From: Methylobacterium gnaphalii
GTDB lineage: Bacteria; Pseudomonadota; Alphaproteobacteria; Rhizobiales; Beijerinckiaceae
Length of the DNA stretch: 64,000 bases
Direction of reading: 5' to 3'
NCBI RefSeq assembly: GCF_007992215.1
Contig: NZ_BJZV01000020.1
Span: 17,759-81,758, forward strand
Numbering within the stretch: the first letter of the stretch is position 1; each line of letters starts with the position of its first letter. The translations under genes and the position numbers were made by a program. Positions 48,833 through 58,100 of the stretch are shown here, piece after piece. Below the pieces are notes generated by a model. That model did no database searches. It had not been told where the DNA came from and worked only from the letters and a program-made list of their open reading frames with translations.

Positions 48833-49067
48833 CGACGGCAGTCCTCAAGACCGGCAAGCGCCGCGTCCCGATATGAGCCGGGCTTCTGTCACGCAATTCA
48901 GTGTTCGGCAATGATTCTTTTTGGGTGTTTTCTGCGCACCCGATCTGAAAATTCTGCTTTGGGTGCAAAGTTCAGTATTCAATGCCCCTACCGTTAACCG
49001 TAGCGAACCGAGCCGAAGACAAAAAGCCGTGGGGTGCATCGACCAGCGAGGAGTGGCACAACGCTTT

Positions 49068-49274
49068 ATGGTTCCAGCTCTCGCTATCGCCCTGACTGCC
49101 GTTCTGCTGCTGATGGTGTTCTGGCGTCAGCATCTGGGTTCGCTGATGCAACTCGCCAGTCTGCTCGCCGCCCTGCTGTTGATGATCTGGCTGCAGGACA
49201 ACGGCTATCTTAACAGCAAGGACCGGCAGCCCCCGGTCAAAGACCGGCCGATGCCGCTGAACCCTGGCCGGTAG
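49068..49274 (+). CDS. Small two-span membrane protein
   Basis: A 68-residue peptide: hydrophobic helices ALAIALTAVLLLMVFW and LMQLASLLAALLLMIWLQ, then a hydrophilic KDRQPPVKDRPMP tail. ATG 49068 is the first methionine of the membrane part; GAGGAG is a little far (14 bases). No family is recognised. It is the first of three small membrane proteins in a row on this strand. Confidence 0.55.
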   Translation: MVPALAIALTAVLLLMVFWRQHLGSLMQLASLLAALLLMIWLQDNGYLNSKDRQPPVKDRPMPLNPGR

Positions 49275-49394
49275 ACAGACAGCGAGCAGCCCGCCCCGAT
49301 AGTACGCTCGGCACGGTCGCCGCGAGGCATGCCTGTGTTATGCAGGCATAGTGGCCCTATCGAACGGGCGGAAAAACCAATTCCGGAGTTGTCC

Positions 49395-49586
49395 GTGCGA
49401 AACCTCCTCATTCTCATCATCGTCCTCGGAGGCGGCTTCATCCTCGTTGGAATGTACATTGCCCCCAATCAGCCACCCCTGCGTGCCTGGTATCTCGCTA
49501 ATGCCTGTCCGACACTGGACAAAGTCAGCCCGGAGATCTGCGCCCCGATCCGTAAGGCCGAACGCACAGGCGCGGACAAGACCTGA
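49395..49586 (+). CDS. Small single-pass membrane protein with Cys pair
   Basis: A 63-residue peptide: N-terminal anchor RNLLILIIVLGGGFILVGMY and a short outer domain with two cysteines (NACPTLDKVSPEICAP) that could form a disulfide. GTG 49395 has GGAG 6 bases upstream. A 7-bp hairpin ATGCCTG/CAGGCAT (49329-49349) lies 46 bases before it. No family is recognised. Confidence 0.6.
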   Translation: MRNLLILIIVLGGGFILVGMYIAPNQPPLRAWYLANACPTLDKVSPEICAPIRKAERTGADKT

Positions 49587-49619
49587 TCCGTCGAGAGTGC
49601 CGATCAGGCTTACGACGTG

Positions 49620-49913
49620 ATGAGGGTGCTGAACTGGTTCTTTCGCGATCGTGCCACCGGCGCCATCGTGATTGCACAATGGCCGAACCTGCCGCTCTGG
49701 ATCTTTGCGAGCGCTGCGGGTCTTGCATGGATCGTGGAGGCCTCGGCCATTGCGGTTCCTGCTTGGCTGAGCGCAAGCCTGCAGGTGGTTGCGATAGCGA
49801 GCCTTGCCTGGTGGGCCGTCGATGAGGTCCTACGCGGGGTCAATCCCTGGCGGCGTTGCCTCGGAGGCGCAGTCCTGATGTTCGGGCTAATCCGCCTATT
49901 TCACGCGGGCTGA
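49620..49913 (+). CDS. Small membrane protein
   Basis: A 97-residue protein with about three hydrophobic helices (LPLWIFASAAGLAWIVEASA, then LQVVAIASLAWWAVDEVL and CLGGAVLMFGLIRLF). GTG 49617 or ATG 49620 is the start; an AGG lies 8-11 bases upstream. The length and helix spacing resemble the small YkgG/DUF-type inner-membrane proteins, but I cannot name a family. Confidence 0.6.
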   Translation: MRVLNWFFRDRATGAIVIAQWPNLPLWIFASAAGLAWIVEASAIAVPAWLSASLQVVAIASLAWWAVDEVLRGVNPWRRCLGGAVLMFGLIRLFHAG

Positions 49914-50038
49914 CGGCATCTGGATCAAACGCTTCGTCCGCAGCTAGCGACTCCGTTGGAAGCCCACTTGATCTGGACAAGAAAAAGGGCCGCTTTCGCG
50001 ACCCTTTCCCGCAATCTTTGCTCGCTCCGAAAACCGGC

Positions 50039-50488
50039 TCAGTAGCAGCGTCGCACCAGAACCCGGCGATAACCGTAGGGCGTCCAACGTAGACGCGGCA
50101 CGGCGTAGCAGCCACCATAGCCATACCCATAATCGTCGTAGCCGACGGTCGAGTAGCCGTAGGGATAGCCATAGCCGTAATAGCCGCCATAGAGGCCTGC
50201 CGCGGCGAGGCCGAGCCCGAGGCCAACACCGCCATAGCCCCAGCCGCGATGCCGCCACCCGCCGCCCCAGCCGGGCCGGAAGCCTCCATGGAAGGCCGCA
50301 CCGCGAAAGCCGCCGCCACGGAAGCCACCGAAGCCGCCGCCATGAAAGCCACCGAAGCCGCCGCCATGAAAGCCGCCACCGTGGAAACCACCCCCGTGGA
50401 ACCCACCGAAACCGCGTGCCTCGGCCGTCGCCGGCAGAGCGGCGAGGGCGCCCGCCACCAAGGCCGATGCCAGAATTACCCGTTTCAT
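50039..50488 (-). CDS. Secreted Gly/His/Tyr-rich protein
   Basis: A 149-residue protein with signal peptide KRVILASALVAGALAALPAT(AEA). The mature N-terminal half is built from GGFHGG units, the second half from Gly/Tyr (YYGYGYPYGYSTVGYDDYGY), and the end is basic (RVLVRRCY). ATG 50488 follows GGAG. The His-rich repeats could bind metal, but that is speculation. It is one of three glycine-rich exported proteins in the window. Confidence 0.75.
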   Translation of the reverse strand: MKRVILASALVAGALAALPATAEARGFGGFHGGGFHGGGFHGGGFGGFHGGGFGGFRGGGFRGAAFHGGFRPGWGGGWRHRGWGYGGVGLGLGLAAAGLYGGYYGYGYPYGYSTVGYDDYGYGYGGCYAVPRLRWTPYGYRRVLVRRCY

Positions 50489-50699
50489 GATGTCATCTCC
50501 GAGGAGCACCTCCCCCATCAGCCCATCAAACGTGCAATGGTGGAAAACAGTTCATGCGGCATGCAGTCCCGGTTGCATGGGTGCTCCAACGCGGTGCTTC
50601 GCCGGGGCTCATTCGACTTGAAAATGCCCCTGTTTTGCGGCGACGAAAGCGTAGCCGGATCGGGGAAAGACCTGTCAGTGCCAGAAGCGAGATCTAGGA

Positions 50700-51482
50700 A
50701 TGCGTTCACGTCTTGCCGGACTGGCGGTCGGCCTGTGTGCTCTGACGGCCCTGCCTTCAGCAGCACGCGAAGCCGCAGATGCCTCTACCTCGTCCACAAG
50801 CGCTTCGGCTAGCAAGGGACCGTGCCGCGCTACCGTCTCCGAGGGCGAGACCTATACCATCTGCGCCGTAGACCTCCGGCGGGAGCAGATACGCCTGTTC
50901 TGGCTCCGCCCGGACGGTGCTCCCTATACATCGCTCTCGAGCCTCGCTCGATCACAGGGATCGGCGCTGAGCTTCGCGATGAACGCAGGGATGTACGACA
51001 AGGATCAGGCGCCAGTCGGCCTCTACATCGAAGAGGGTCGTGAGCTAAAGCGTGTCTCGACCGCCAACGGGCCTGGCAATTTTCACCTCAAGCCTAACGG
51101 TATCTTCTATGTGAAGGGCGACCGGGCGGGTGTGCTCGACACTGTGCGCTATCTCAAGGTGAAACCGAAGCCAGACTTCGCCACACAATCTGGCCCGATG
51201 CTGGTGATCGACGGCAAGATCCACCCAAAGATCTCGGAGGACGGCCCGAGCCAAAAGGTGCGAAATGGCGTCGGCGTGCGTGATGATGGGCGCACAGCGA
51301 TCTTTGCCATCTCTGAGCGTCCGGTGAGCTTCGGCGCCTTCGCACGACTATTCAAGGACGCGCTCGGGTGCCGGAACGCACTGTTCCTGGACGGTTCGGT
51401 GTCGAGCCTCTACGCGCCGGGCCTCGGCCGCTCAGACCTCAGCCGGCCCCTCGGGCCGTTGGTGGGAGCGATCTCACGCTGA
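50700..51482 (+). CDS. Phosphodiester glycosidase family protein (NAGPA/DUF2233)
   Basis: A 260-residue exported protein. After the signal peptide (LAGLAVGLCALTALPSAA), the conserved blocks are FAMNAGMYDKDQAPVGLYIE, NGIFYVKGD, QSGPMLVIDGKI, GVGVRDDGRTAIF and ALFLDGSVSSLYAP, the pattern of the phosphodiester glycosidase domain. Known members remove GlcNAc from phosphodiester-linked sugars on envelope or glycan substrates. A periplasmic place fits. It is divergent from the Gly/His-rich protein gene. Confidence 0.87.
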   Translation: MRSRLAGLAVGLCALTALPSAAREAADASTSSTSASASKGPCRATVSEGETYTICAVDLRREQIRLFWLRPDGAPYTSLSSLARSQGSALSFAMNAGMYDKDQAPVGLYIEEGRELKRVSTANGPGNFHLKPNGIFYVKGDRAGVLDTVRYLKVKPKPDFATQSGPMLVIDGKIHPKISEDGPSQKVRNGVGVRDDGRTAIFAISERPVSFGAFARLFKDALGCRNALFLDGSVSSLYAPGLGRSDLSRPLGPLVGAISR

Positions 51483-51521
51483 TGCCGTCTTTGCGAGCGC
51501 AAAGAAGACGGGGGGAGTCGA

Positions 51522-51896
51522 TCAGATCTCCCGGACGCGGTTCCCGAATGCCTTCTTCAATGCGGCTTTCACGGCAGATCCGATCGCTTCGCGCGACGTG
51601 ATCCGAACCTTTGGCATCTGAGCCCCAATGGCGCTGGACGGGTCGAGGGCGAAGTCGAGCCGACGATTGCTGATCGCCAGCGCTTGGACCCCGTCGCGCT
51701 GGCTCAGCTCTTCGCTAAGAAACTCCAGGCTAGCACCGACCACATCGATCTGAATGATGAAGTAGCCAGCGGGCTCCTCTTCGTCATCTGCGCCCGAGAT
51801 CAGGCACAGGCCATCCTCTTCGTCGATGCGCACGCGCTCGACGGCGAAGGCGACAACGTCGGCAGGACCCGCTTCATTGCCCTCAACGCTGGCCAA
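51522..51896 (-). CDS. Hypothetical acidic protein
   Basis: A 124-residue protein with an acidic N-terminal half (FAVERVRIDEEDGLCLISGA, then DDEEEP) and a basic C-terminus (AALKKAFGNRVREI). TTG 51896 has AAGGA at 8 bases and overlaps the end of the oxidoreductase gene by 14 bases, indicating translational coupling. No other start fits. No family is recognised. Confidence 0.6.
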   Translation of the reverse strand: MASVEGNEAGPADVVAFAVERVRIDEEDGLCLISGADDEEEPAGYFIIQIDVVGASLEFLSEELSQRDGVQALAISNRRLDFALDPSSAIGAQMPKVRITSREAIGSAVKAALKKAFGNRVREI

Positions 51897-53001
51897 ACTG
51901 CGTGTCCTTGAAGAGGCTTTTGAACTCGCGCGGCTGGCAGCGCCAATATTGCTTCGGCGCGCGGACCTCGGCACCGAGTTCAGCGGCGGCGTGCCAGGGC
52001 CAGCGCGGATCGTAGAGCATCGCGCGGGCCAACGAGATCGCGTCGGCCCGGCCCTCGGCGAGGATTGCCTCGGCCTGGCGCGGCTCCGTGATGAGGCCGA
52101 CGGCGATGGTGGTGAGCCCAGTCTCGGCCTTGATGCGCTCGGCGAAGGGCACCTGGTATCCAGGCCCAAGCGCGATTTTCTGCTGGCTCGAGAGACCACC
52201 GCTGGAGACGTGGATCGCTGCCGCGCCGCGCGCCTTGAGCGCTTGGGCGAATGCGATGGTCTCGTCGAGACTCCAGCCATCCTCGACCCAGTCCGTCGCC
52301 GAGACGCGCAGCCACACCGGCTTACCAGCCGGCACGACATCGCGGACGGCGTCGAAGACTTCGAGGGGGAAGCGCATGCGGTTTTCGAGGCTGCCGCCAT
52401 AGGCGTCGGTGCGCTGATTGGAGAGGGGCGAGAGAAACTGGTGCAGCAGGTAGCCGTGGGCGCCGTGCAGCTCGACCGCATCGATGCCGAGCCGCATGGC
52501 GCGCTTGGTCGAGGCGACGAAATCGTCGCGGATTCGCTTGAGATCGGAGATGCTGAGGGCGTGCGGCGGCACCTCGCTCTCCCCATGCGGGATCGCCGAG
52601 GGCGCCTCAGTGCGCCAGCCATGCGGCGATTCAGGAGCGATCTGCGCACCTCCGGCCCAGGGCGCTTTGCTCGATGCCTTGCGCCCGGCATGGGCGAGCT
52701 GGATGCAGGTTGGAATCGGCGCGTATTCGTTGATCGCGTCGAGCACGCGAGCAAGCGCGCGCTCGCAGCCATCCGAGTAGAGTCCGAGATCCCAATCGGT
52801 GATGCGCGCCTCTGGGGAGACCGCGGTCGCCTCCAGCGTCAGCAGCGCGGCGCCGGACATAGCGAGCTGGCCGAGATGCATCATGTGCCAGTCGGACGCC
52901 TCGCCGGCTGTTGCCGAGTACTGGCACATCGGCGCGATCAGAATGCGGTTGTCGAGTGCGAGCGCGTCGAGGTGCAGCGGCTCGAAAAGGCGGACCGACA
53001 T
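51883..53001 (-). CDS. NADH:flavin oxidoreductase of the Old Yellow Enzyme family (YqjM type)
   Basis: A 372-residue FMN enzyme that reduces activated C=C bonds with NAD(P)H. YqjM-class marks: the active cysteine in APMCQYSA, HMMHLGQLA, HAGRKAS, the catalytic HGAHGYLLHQFLSP and GGSLENR. FMN phosphate binding is near AVGLITEP and DAISLARAML. Likely substrates are enones, nitro compounds or similar electrophiles. A perfect 8-bp hairpin lies 46 bases upstream. It is co-directional with the propionyl-CoA synthetase gene upstream and overlaps the small acidic protein downstream. Confidence 0.92.
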   Translation of the reverse strand: MSVRLFEPLHLDALALDNRILIAPMCQYSATAGEASDWHMMHLGQLAMSGAALLTLEATAVSPEARITDWDLGLYSDGCERALARVLDAINEYAPIPTCIQLAHAGRKASSKAPWAGGAQIAPESPHGWRTEAPSAIPHGESEVPPHALSISDLKRIRDDFVASTKRAMRLGIDAVELHGAHGYLLHQFLSPLSNQRTDAYGGSLENRMRFPLEVFDAVRDVVPAGKPVWLRVSATDWVEDGWSLDETIAFAQALKARGAAAIHVSSGGLSSQQKIALGPGYQVPFAERIKAETGLTTIAVGLITEPRQAEAILAEGRADAISLARAMLYDPRWPWHAAAELGAEVRAPKQYWRCQPREFKSLFKDTQFGQR

Positions 53002-53047
53002 GAGTTCTCCGGAGTATGACTGGAGCGCTAACTGGCGCAGGCCGGTA

Positions 53048-53067
53048 TGAGGTCCAGCGGGACCTCA
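53048..53067. repeat. 8-bp hairpin upstream of the OYE gene
   Basis: TGAGGTCC-AGCG-GGACCTCA is a perfect stem-loop in the 148-base gap between prpE and the OYE-type gene. No T-run follows in either direction, so it is an operator or mRNA structure candidate rather than a proven terminator. Confidence 0.45.
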
Positions 53068-53149
53068 CGCCAGACCTGCAAGTCCCGGACGGTCCTCATG
53101 CTGGTGATCGTGGGGGGGCGAAAACCATCTCTTGCTGCGGGTGTACAGG

Positions 53150-55087
53150 CTACACGCCGATCCCGCGCGACTTCAGACCATCACCGATCTCATCGAGCAC
53201 CGCCGGGTCCTCAATGGTCGGCGGCATCGTGTAGCTCTGGCCGTCAGCGATAGCCTTCATCGTCGCACGAAGAATCTTGCCCGAGCGAGTTTTGGGCAGC
53301 CGACTGACCGCGACCGCGAGTTTGAAGGCAGCCACCGGACCGATCTCGTCGCGGACGCGAGCGACCAACTCGCGCTCGATCTCCGACGGCTCCTTCGCGA
53401 CGCCGGCTTTCAGCACAACGAAGCCGCAGGGTGCCTCGCCCTTCACCGCATCGCGGATGCCGATGACGGCGCATTCGGCGACGTCCGGATGCGAGGCCAA
53501 CACTGCTTCCATGCCGCCAGTGGAGAGACGGTGGCCGGCCACGTTGATGATGTCATCTGTCCGCCCGAGGACGGTAACGTAGCCGTCCTTGTCGCGGATG
53601 CCAGCATCAGAGGTGTCGTAGTAGCCAGGATATGTCGAGAGGTAGCTCGCGCGCATGCGCTCGTCCGAGCCCCACAGAGTCGGCAGGCAGCCCGGCGGCA
53701 GAGGCAGCTTGAGGGCGATGGTGCCCATGGTGCCGTCAGGCACCCGCTTACCGGCCTCGTCGAGGACATGCAGGTCGTAGCCCGGCATTGGCACGGCGGT
53801 GGACCCATATTTCACCGGCAGTCGCTCGATGCCGAGAGGGTTGCCGGCGATGGCCCAGCCGGTCTCCGTCTGCCACCAATGGTCGATCACCGGTTTGCCG
53901 AGCGCCTTCTCGGCCCAGGCTACGGAATCCGGATCAGCCCGCTCACCGGCGAGAAAGAGCGCCCGGAAGCCGGAGAGATCGTGACCGGCGAGTTTTTCGG
54001 CCCGCGGGTCCTCTTTCTTGATGGCGCGCAGGGCTGTGGGCGCGGTGAACAGCGTGCAGGCACCGTATTCGGCGGCCACGCGCCAGAGGGCGCCGGCATC
54101 GGGCGTGCCCACTGGCTTGCCCTCGTAGAGAATGGTCGTGCACCGGTGCAGGAGTGGCGCGTAGACGATGTAGGAATGTCCGACGACCCAGCCAATGTCG
54201 GAGGCGCAAAAGTACACTTCGCCTGGCTTCACGCCGTAGAGGTTGGCCATCGACCAAGTCAGTGCGACGCAATAGCCGCCGGTATCGCGCACCACACCCT
54301 TCGGCTTCCCAGTCGTGCCTGAGGTATAGAGGATGTAGAGCGGATCGGTTGCCGCCACCGCGACGGGATCGGCCCGGCGACCTTCCGCCTTTGCTGCAGT
54401 GATCGCTGCCACCCAGTCGTGATCGCGCCCGGCGACGAGGTCGGCCTTCGCCTGCGGGCGCTGCAGCACCAGGCAAGCTTCTGGCTTGTGAGAGGAGCGG
54501 GCAATCGCAGCGTCCAGCAGCGGCTTGTAGGGCACGATCCGGGTTGGCTCGATGCCACAGGAGGCGGCGAGGATCACCTTCGGCGCGGCATCCTCGATGC
54601 GCACGGCAAGTTCGTTGGCGGCGAAACCTCCGAACACCACAGAGTGAATAGCGCCGAGCCGAGCGCAGGCCAACATGCCGACGAGCGCCTCAGGCACCAT
54701 AGGCATGTAGACGACCACACGGTCGCCATGGCCGACACCGAAGGCGGCGAGTACGGCGGCGAGCGTCGCCACCTCCTCGCGCAGCTCAGCGTAGCTGATG
54801 CGGCGCTTGGTGCCCGTGACGGGCGAATCGTAGAGGATCGCAGCCTGTGCGCCGTGTCCGTTTTCGACATGCCGGTCAACGGCGTTGAAGCAGGCATTCA
54901 GCTGGGCATCGGGGAACCAGCGCCCGTAGACGCCGGCTTCAGGGTCAAAAGCCCGGGTTGGCGCGCGCTCCCAGTCGACTGCCTTCGCCGCTGCCAGCCA
55001 GAACGTATCCGGGTCGGCGATCGAGGCCGCGTGCACGGCGGAATAGGCAGTTGCAGCGGCTGTCATGGCGTTGCTCGGCGTTATCAT
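53150..55087 (-). CDS. prpE: Propionyl-CoA synthetase
   Basis: A 645-residue AMP-forming acyl-CoA synthetase. It has the P-loop-like LYTSGTTGKPKGVVRD, the motif DHWWQTETGWAI, the adenylate aspartate in YYDTSDAGIRDKDG, the hinge GRTDDIINVAGHRLSTG and the acetylatable catalytic lysine in TRSGKILRATM. The TETGW block and the length of about 630-645 residues fit the acetyl/propionyl-CoA synthetase group; the N-terminal FWLAAAKAVDWERAPTRAFD favours PrpE over Acs. ATG 55087 is used; ATG 55066 is possible. It would feed propionyl-CoA assimilation. Confidence 0.88.
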   Translation of the reverse strand: MITPSNAMTAAATAYSAVHAASIADPDTFWLAAAKAVDWERAPTRAFDPEAGVYGRWFPDAQLNACFNAVDRHVENGHGAQAAILYDSPVTGTKRRISYAELREEVATLAAVLAAFGVGHGDRVVVYMPMVPEALVGMLACARLGAIHSVVFGGFAANELAVRIEDAAPKVILAASCGIEPTRIVPYKPLLDAAIARSSHKPEACLVLQRPQAKADLVAGRDHDWVAAITAAKAEGRRADPVAVAATDPLYILYTSGTTGKPKGVVRDTGGYCVALTWSMANLYGVKPGEVYFCASDIGWVVGHSYIVYAPLLHRCTTILYEGKPVGTPDAGALWRVAAEYGACTLFTAPTALRAIKKEDPRAEKLAGHDLSGFRALFLAGERADPDSVAWAEKALGKPVIDHWWQTETGWAIAGNPLGIERLPVKYGSTAVPMPGYDLHVLDEAGKRVPDGTMGTIALKLPLPPGCLPTLWGSDERMRASYLSTYPGYYDTSDAGIRDKDGYVTVLGRTDDIINVAGHRLSTGGMEAVLASHPDVAECAVIGIRDAVKGEAPCGFVVLKAGVAKEPSEIERELVARVRDEIGPVAAFKLAVAVSRLPKTRSGKILRATMKAIADGQSYTMPPTIEDPAVLDEIGDGLKSRGIGV

Positions 55088-55140
55088 GCCGGTCCGCGCC
55101 GGCTTCCCCGCATCCTTTCACGATCTGCCGGGCAATGCCC

Positions 55141-55178
55141 AAAAAAACAACCGCCGCGCCGGAGATCCGGAGCGGCGG
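55141..55178 (-). terminator. Intrinsic terminator of the DUF465 gene
   Basis: Minus-strand stem CCGCCGC-T-CCGG-ATCT-CCGG-C-GCGGCGG followed by TTGTTTTTTTGG. It ends the YdcH-like transcript and separates it from prpE. Confidence 0.9.
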
Positions 55179-55229
55179 TGAACGCGTCAGGTTATGAAGT
55201 GGAGCGGCCGGGCTCGCCGGCCGACCGGG

Positions 55230-55412
55230 TCAGTGGAGCGTCTCTCCGTCGTCCCGGAGCCGGTTGATTTCGTCCTTGAGGTGGAGCTTCTTGCGCTTGA
55301 GCTCCGCGATGTGGAGGTCGTCACTTGAAGGCGACTGCATCGCGTCGTGCAGTTCCCGCTCCAGAGCGTCGTGCTTCCGGGCGAGCTGGCTCAAATGCGT
55401 ATCCAAGGACAT
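55230..55412 (-). CDS. YdcH-family protein (DUF465)
   Basis: A 60-residue helical hairpin protein: HLSQLARKHDALERELHDAM, then DLHIAELKRKKLHLKDEINR. This is the DUF465 signature (LxxxHxxLxxxI, then LKRxKLxLKDEI). Function is unknown. ATG 55412 begins right after a short promoter region shared with a second, divergent DUF465 gene 270 bases away. Confidence 0.88.
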   Translation of the reverse strand: MSLDTHLSQLARKHDALERELHDAMQSPSSDDLHIAELKRKKLHLKDEINRLRDDGETLH

Positions 55413-55683
55413 GAGGCGTCTCTCCTGTCATCGTTACCGACTCGGGCAGACTGACACACGATGAGCCGGCTGTCGAAGCGATTCGGCGGTCAAGCTCTCG
55501 ATTTCGTCATCGAAATGACGCTGGTTTTCCGCACCTTCGTCGAGATCGTGCAGCCGCTGCAAATTCGCGTGGCCGACAAGACGATATCGACGTGGAACGA
55601 CCACTGGCGAAGCTTTGCCGCCTTGCTCGGGATCGGGCCTTGGCGCATGGTTTTCACGAAAGCGTGGTCGAGTTTTGCCGATT

Positions 55684-55905
55684 ATGATGGGTGCCAACGA
55701 CAGCGGCGATGCGGAGACCGACCTCGCGTCGGAGCTCGGCCGGCTTAAGGAAGAGCATCGCGATCTCGATGCGGCGATCGAGGCGCTGAAGGTTGGCATC
55801 GTCAGCGACCAGTTGCAGATCCAGCGACTGAAGAAGCGCAAGCTGTTCCTGCGCGACCGGATCAGCCACATCGAGGATCAGATCCATCCGGATATCATCG
55901 CGTGA
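55684..55905 (+). CDS. Second YdcH-family protein (DUF465)
   Basis: A 73-residue paralogue: LGRLKEEHRDLDAAIEALKV, then SDQLQIQRLKKRKLFLRDRI and a DQIHPDIIA end typical of the alphaproteobacterial subgroup. Start ATG 55684 or 55687; the ribosome-binding site is weak. It is divergent from the first DUF465 gene; the 271 bases between them hold no other convincing gene. Confidence 0.85.
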   Translation: MMGANDSGDAETDLASELGRLKEEHRDLDAAIEALKVGIVSDQLQIQRLKKRKLFLRDRISHIEDQIHPDIIA

Positions 55906-56354
55906 CGAGACTGCTGCTCAGGCCCCGCGACCAGTCTCGCGAAGGTTGCATTCTTCGCATGTCGCCGGATCGACGTGCGGAAAAGGCTCCCGATACTGGA
56001 ACTTTGTCCGCCAAGACTTCCTAGACGGCGGGCTAGTGAGAATGCTGATGAAACTTACGGAGCATCGGATACGTCCATAACCGGCCGTTCTGCCGTCTGA
56101 ATTCGTCTCGACGCTGCCGCGGCAGACAGCAAGGATGACGTCCGCGAGCGGCGCGGCCGACGCATCTGAGAGCGGGGCCCCAGCCAAATGGGTCGAGCGC
56201 TACTTTCAGATGCGAGGCCGATCAGGTACGGCCGGTCTCGAAACCTCGAACGGGACGGACCCGTGCCTTGCCGGCTCGCGGCACCACCTGTATTCGACAA
56301 CATGACCCTGGCGCGTGATCGCCGGTCCATTTCCAGCAACCGAAAGTGACGAGG
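55906..56354. other. Intergenic region before purE
   Basis: About 450 bases with only poorly supported ORFs on the minus strand. I see no terminator with a T-run, no obvious purine-type riboswitch core and no repeat. The purE promoter must lie here. Confidence 0.45.
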
Positions 56355-56852
56355 ATGTCGGGATCGGCCCCCGTGGCGATCATCATGGGAAGCCAGTCCG
56401 ACTGGACGACCATGCGGCACGCCGCCGAGACCCTCGACGCGCTCGGCGTCGTGCATGAGACGCGCATCGTCTCGGCGCACCGTACGCCCGACCGGCTCGT
56501 CGCCTTCGCCAAGGGCGCGCGCGAGGCCGGCTTCAAGGTGGTGATCGCCGGCGCTGGCGGTGCTGCGCATTTGCCGGGCATGACCGCCGCGATGACGCCT
56601 CTGCCGGTCTTCGGCGTGCCGGTGGAATCGAAGGCGCTGTCGGGCCAGGACAGCTTGCTCTCCATCGTGCAGATGCCGGCCGGCATCCCGGTCGGGACGC
56701 TAGCGATCGGCCGTGCTGGCGCGATCAACGCAGCGCTTCTCGCTGCTGCCGTGTTGGCGCTGACGGACCAGGACCTTGCCGGCAGGCTCGATGCATGGCG
56801 TACGCGGCAGACCGAAAGCGTCGCCGAACGGCCGGACACGACCGAACACTAA
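56355..56852 (+). CDS. purE: N5-carboxyaminoimidazole ribonucleotide mutase
   Basis: A 165-residue class I PurE that converts N5-CAIR to CAIR in purine synthesis. Motifs: [11 protein letters not shown], the catalytic histidine in VSAHRTPDR and [15 protein letters not shown] 56346 is an in-frame alternative start; neither has a strong ribosome-binding site. purK follows by 11 bases, the classical purEK operon. Confidence 0.95.
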   Translation: MSGSAPVAIIMGSQSDWTTMRHAAETLDALGVVHETRIVSAHRTPDRLVAFAKGAREAGFKVVIAGAGGAAHLPGMTAAMTPLPVFGVPVESKALSGQDSLLSIVQMPAGIPVGTLAIGRAGAINAALLAAAVLALTDQDLAGRLDAWRTRQTESVAERPDTTEH

Positions 56853-56863
56853 AGACACATATC

Positions 56864-57982
56864 ATGGCGAAGACCACTAAGGCAGGGCCGGTTCGGCCCG
56901 GCGGAACCATCGGCATTCTCGGAGGCGGTCAGCTCGGCCGCATGATCGCGCTCGCCGCGGCAAATTACGGTCTCAAAGTCCACGTCTACGCGCCGGATGC
57001 CGATAGCCCGGCCTTCGACGTCTGCAGCGCGACAACGGTCGCTCCCTACGAGGATGCGCAGGCGCTGGCGGCCTTCGCCGATAGTGTCGACGTCGTCACC
57101 TACGAGTTCGAGAATATCCCGCACGCTACCGCCGAGATTCTGGCGCGGCATGCTCCGCTGCACCCGAACCCACGCGCCCTGCTGACCACGCAGGACCGGC
57201 TCGCGGAGAAGCGTTTCGTCAACGGCCTCGGCATCCCGACGGCGCCGTTCCGTTCCGTCGACACGGTGCAGGACCTGTCGGACGCCCTCGACGCCCTAGG
57301 CTTCCCCGCCGTGCTGAAGACCCGGCGCTTCGGCTATGACGGCAAGGGCCAGCGCATGATCCGCGATGGTGACGACCTTGCTGCGATCCTCGCCGGATTC
57401 GGCGGTGTGCCTTGCATCCTCGAAGGCTTCGTACCCTTCGAGCGCGAGATCTCCGTCGTTGCCGCGCGCGGAACCGATGGCAGATTCGCGGCCTACGATC
57501 CCTGTGCCAACGAGCACGAGAACCACATCCTTGCCGTGACCCGCGTCCCGGCCCCGGGCCTCGCCCGCGAGACCGGCGACGCAGCGGTGAGAATCGCACG
57601 GCAGATTGCCGAGGCGCTCGATTATGTCGGAGTTCTCGCCGTCGAGCTCTTCGAGGTTGCCGGCCCGGCCGGCGCTGCCCGGCTCGTCGTCAACGAGATC
57701 GCACCGCGGGTCCACAATTCCGGCCATTGGACCATCGAGGGCGCGCTGACCTCACAATTCGCGCAATGCGTGCGCGCCGTCTGCGGGTGGCCACTCGGCG
57801 ACTCGTCACGCACCGGCAGCCTCGACGTCGAGATGCACAACCTGATCGGCGACCAGGCCGACGACTGGCAGAGGCTCCTCGCCGAGCCTGGCGCCCATCT
57901 GCATCTTTACGGCAAGGGTGACGCTCGGCCGGGCCGCAAAATGGGGCACGTCACCCGGCTGGTCCGGCCCCGCGAGTCGTAG
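56864..57982 (+). CDS. purK: N5-carboxyaminoimidazole ribonucleotide synthase
   Basis: A 372-residue ATP-grasp enzyme that makes N5-CAIR from AIR, bicarbonate and ATP, the substrate of PurE. It has the N-terminal GILGGGQLGRMIALAA, YEFENIP, the ATP-binding block KTRRFGYDGKGQ and the metal site NEIAPRVHNSGHWTIEG. Length fits the family. No intrinsic terminator with a T-run follows; a 12-bp imperfect hairpin lies 118 bases downstream. Confidence 0.95.
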   Translation: MAKTTKAGPVRPGGTIGILGGGQLGRMIALAAANYGLKVHVYAPDADSPAFDVCSATTVAPYEDAQALAAFADSVDVVTYEFENIPHATAEILARHAPLHPNPRALLTTQDRLAEKRFVNGLGIPTAPFRSVDTVQDLSDALDALGFPAVLKTRRFGYDGKGQRMIRDGDDLAAILAGFGGVPCILEGFVPFEREISVVAARGTDGRFAAYDPCANEHENHILAVTRVPAPGLARETGDAAVRIARQIAEALDYVGVLAVELFEVAGPAGAARLVVNEIAPRVHNSGHWTIEGALTSQFAQCVRAVCGWPLGDSSRTGSLDVEMHNLIGDQADDWQRLLAEPGAHLHLYGKGDARPGRKMGHVTRLVRPRES

Positions 57983-58100
57983 CCCACGCGCCACAGCCGG
58001 GCGCGTTTCGCCTCTCAAAGGTCCCAGAACGCCCTCTGCCGCCGAGGGGGCCACACCTTCGCCACATCGAACAGTTTCAGCGGCAAAGTCGCGCCGCCTT

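Noticed and set aside
49329..49349. 7-bp hairpin as a terminator
   Set aside because: No T-run follows; the stem is short.
53132..54322. 396-codon plus-strand ORF
   Set aside because: Antisense to the propionyl-CoA synthetase.
55461..55748. 95-codon plus-strand ORF before the second DUF465 gene
   Set aside because: It overlaps the DUF465 start in another frame, has no ribosome-binding site and changes composition halfway.
55918..56187. 89-codon minus-strand ORF
   Set aside because: No ribosome-binding site or recognisable fold; its cysteine pair near the C-terminus is not enough.
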